In this document: piece after piece, positions 5,378-6,561 of the stretch
How the letters are laid out: the number at the start of each line of letters is the position of its first letter
Numbering within the stretch: position 1 is the first letter of the stretch
From: Bacteroidetes bacterium 4572_114
GTDB lineage: Bacteria > Bacteroidota > Bacteroidia > Bacteroidales > 4484-276
Direction of reading: 5' to 3'
Assembly (NCBI GenBank): GCA_002254335.1
Contig: NIVA01000226.1
Coordinates: 1-6,561, forward strand
Length of the DNA: 6,561 bases
Program-made: the position numbers and the translations under genes
The notes under the pieces: model-generated
The model's input: the letters and a program-made list of their open reading frames with translations, nothing else
Database searches by the model: none
What the model was told of the DNA's origin: nothing

Positions 5378-6561
5378 ATGCATGAACTCATTGGCAGACA
5401 GGAAGAAGAAGATATTTTTCTGGATTTATTAAAAACAGAAAATGCAGAAATGCTGGCAGTTGTAGGACGCCGCAGGGTTGGGAAAACATTTCTGATTCAA
5501 ACTGTTTATAAAAACGATATTTGTTTCGATCTTACCGGTTCGCAAAAAGCGCCACTGAAAGAACAACTGCAAAATTTTGCCTGGCAGATGGAAACCTGGT
5601 CAAAATCAAAAGTACCTGTTGCCCCACCAAAAAGCTGGTCGGAAGCTTTTAACCAGTTGTCGAGATTCATCGATTCCAAAAAATTCAGACAGAAGAAGGT
5701 GATCTTCCTGGATGAGTTGCCCTGGCTGGCATCACATAAATCGGGCTTCCTTGCGGCGTTGGGATACTTTTGGAATAACTGGGCCTCACAACAAAACATC
5801 ATTGTTGTTATTTGCGGTTCAGCGGCTTCGTGGATGATCGACAAAGTGATAAACAACAAAGGGGGCCTTCACAACAGGGTTACTAAACTTATTACACTCC
5901 AGCCGTTTACGCTTACCGAGACCAAACAATACCTGCAAAGCCGAAAAGTATCGTTAAATAATTATCAAATCTTGCAGCTTTACATGGCCATGGGGGGTAT
6001 CCCGCTGTATTTAAAGCAAGTAAAGCCCGGCTTGAGTGCAGCACAAAACATCGATGAAATTTGTTTTGCCAAAAACGGCTTTTTAAAAGATGAGTTTTCA
6101 AAACTTTATCCGGCGCTTTTCGAAAATGCTTCAAATCACATCAACATTATCCGTGCACTGGCCACAAAATGGAAAGGCCTCAACCGAAAAGAAATCATCA
6201 AAACAGGTAAATTTCCCGAAGGTGGCCGCACCTCAAATTATCTCTCCGAACTGGAACATTCAGGGTTTATAACTTCATATCTACCTTTTGGTAAATCAAA
6301 AAAAGACAAGCTTTTCCGGCTAACCGACGAATACTCGCTTTTCTATCTGAAATTTATCGAAAACAAAAGAAAACAGTCGTGGCTAAAAATCAGCAATGCG
6401 CAAACCTGGAAAAGCTGGAGCGGATATGCATTTGAAAGCGTTTGCATCAAACATAGCGGATTGATCAAAAAAGCCCTTGGGATATCAGGGATACAGACGG
6501 AAGAATCCAGTTTTGTTTTTAGGGGGGATGAAAATTCAAAGGGGTTTCAAATCGACCTGCT
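5378..6561 (+). CDS. AAA-type ATPase of the Arch_ATPase/DUF234 family, 3'-partial
   Basis: The frame is open from ATG 5378 to the window end (394 codons plus two bases) with no stop. The order of domains is that of the Arch_ATPase-DUF234 family. Walker A is GRRRVGKT (residues 30-37). Walker B is VIFLDELPWLA with Asp112 and Glu113. A sensor-like IIVVICGSAASWM follows near 140-151, then LHNRVTKLITLQPFTLTET and YMAMGGIPLYL. A winged-helix-like segment (NRKEIIKTGKFPEGGRTSNY) comes next, then a C-terminal nuclease-like region with Glu353 in YAFESVC and Asp393 in FQIDLL. In the family this is a PD-(D/E)xK-type fold; the expected E-x-K would lie just past the edge. The start is chosen because HELIGRQEE is the usual N-terminus; the other ATG (5382) closes quickly. 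The cellular role of these proteins is unsettled. It is unrelated to selenium, and the palindromes upstream suggest its own control. Confidence 0.9.
   Translation, partial: MHELIGRQEEEDIFLDLLKTENAEMLAVVGRRRVGKTFLIQTVYKNDICFDLTGSQKAPLKEQLQNFAWQMETWSKSKVPVAPPKSWSEAFNQLSRFIDSKKFRQKKVIFLDELPWLASHKSGFLAALGYFWNNWASQQNIIVVICGSAASWMIDKVINNKGGLHNRVTKLITLQPFTLTETKQYLQSRKVSLNNYQILQLYMAMGGIPLYLKQVKPGLSAAQNIDEICFAKNGFLKDEFSKLYPALFENASNHINIIRALATKWKGLNRKEIIKTGKFPEGGRTSNYLSELEHSGFITSYLPFGKSKKDKLFRLTDEYSLFYLKFIENKRKQSWLKISNAQTWKSWSGYAFESVCIKHSGLIKKALGISGIQTEESSFVFRGDENSKGFQIDL

Overview
The window looks like a piece of a Bacteroidota genome. The first gene ends in a type IX secretion (Por/T9SS) C-terminal sorting domain with the hallmark 'YPNPT' start. 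No gene start has a Shine-Dalgarno sequence; the starts lie in A/T-rich leaders. The last gene has a Bacteroidota-style -7 box (TATATTTG followed by CAC). All genes found are on the + strand. I cannot place the organism more finely than the phylum.

Layout. (1) 2-1704: the 3' part of a secreted, Asp/Asn-rich FG-GAP/VCBS-repeat protein with an Ig-like domain and a T9SS tail. It is cut by the window edge and broken by a frameshift near 590. (2) 1748-2749: mnmH (selU), tRNA 2-selenouridine synthase, with a rhodanese domain and a P-loop domain. (3) 2750-3028: non-coding, with a T-rich low-complexity tract, a perfect 16-nt palindrome and a 10-nt direct repeat just before the next gene. (4) 3029-5171: a NifS/selenocysteine-lyase-like PLP enzyme whose C-terminus is joined in frame to SelD (selenide, water dikinase). 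The fusion is interrupted near 3917, where about 22-24 residues are missing and the frame changes, so it reads as two overlapping ORFs (3029-3952 and 3885-5171). (5) 5171-5368: about 200 nt full of repeats, namely a duplicated 16-mer that can form a hairpin, then two tandem inverted repeats sharing the core GGCGGAATGTA. (6) 5378 to the window end: the 5' part of an AAA-type ATPase of the Arch_ATPase/DUF234 kind, with its -7 box in the loop of the second inverted repeat.

How the genes work together. MnmH replaces sulfur with selenium in the wobble 2-thiouridine of certain tRNAs, using selenophosphate. SelD makes selenophosphate from selenide and ATP. A NifS-like or selenocysteine-lyase-like enzyme can deliver selenium from selenocysteine to SelD. 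Regions 2-4 therefore form a compact selenium-to-tRNA module. No selA, selB, selC or Sec codon is seen here, and SelD carries Cys rather than Sec at its catalytic site.

The most notable points are the desulfurase-SelD fusion, two frame-changing internal deletions of the same type in unrelated genes (assembly error or real decay), and the palindromic control region before the ATPase gene.
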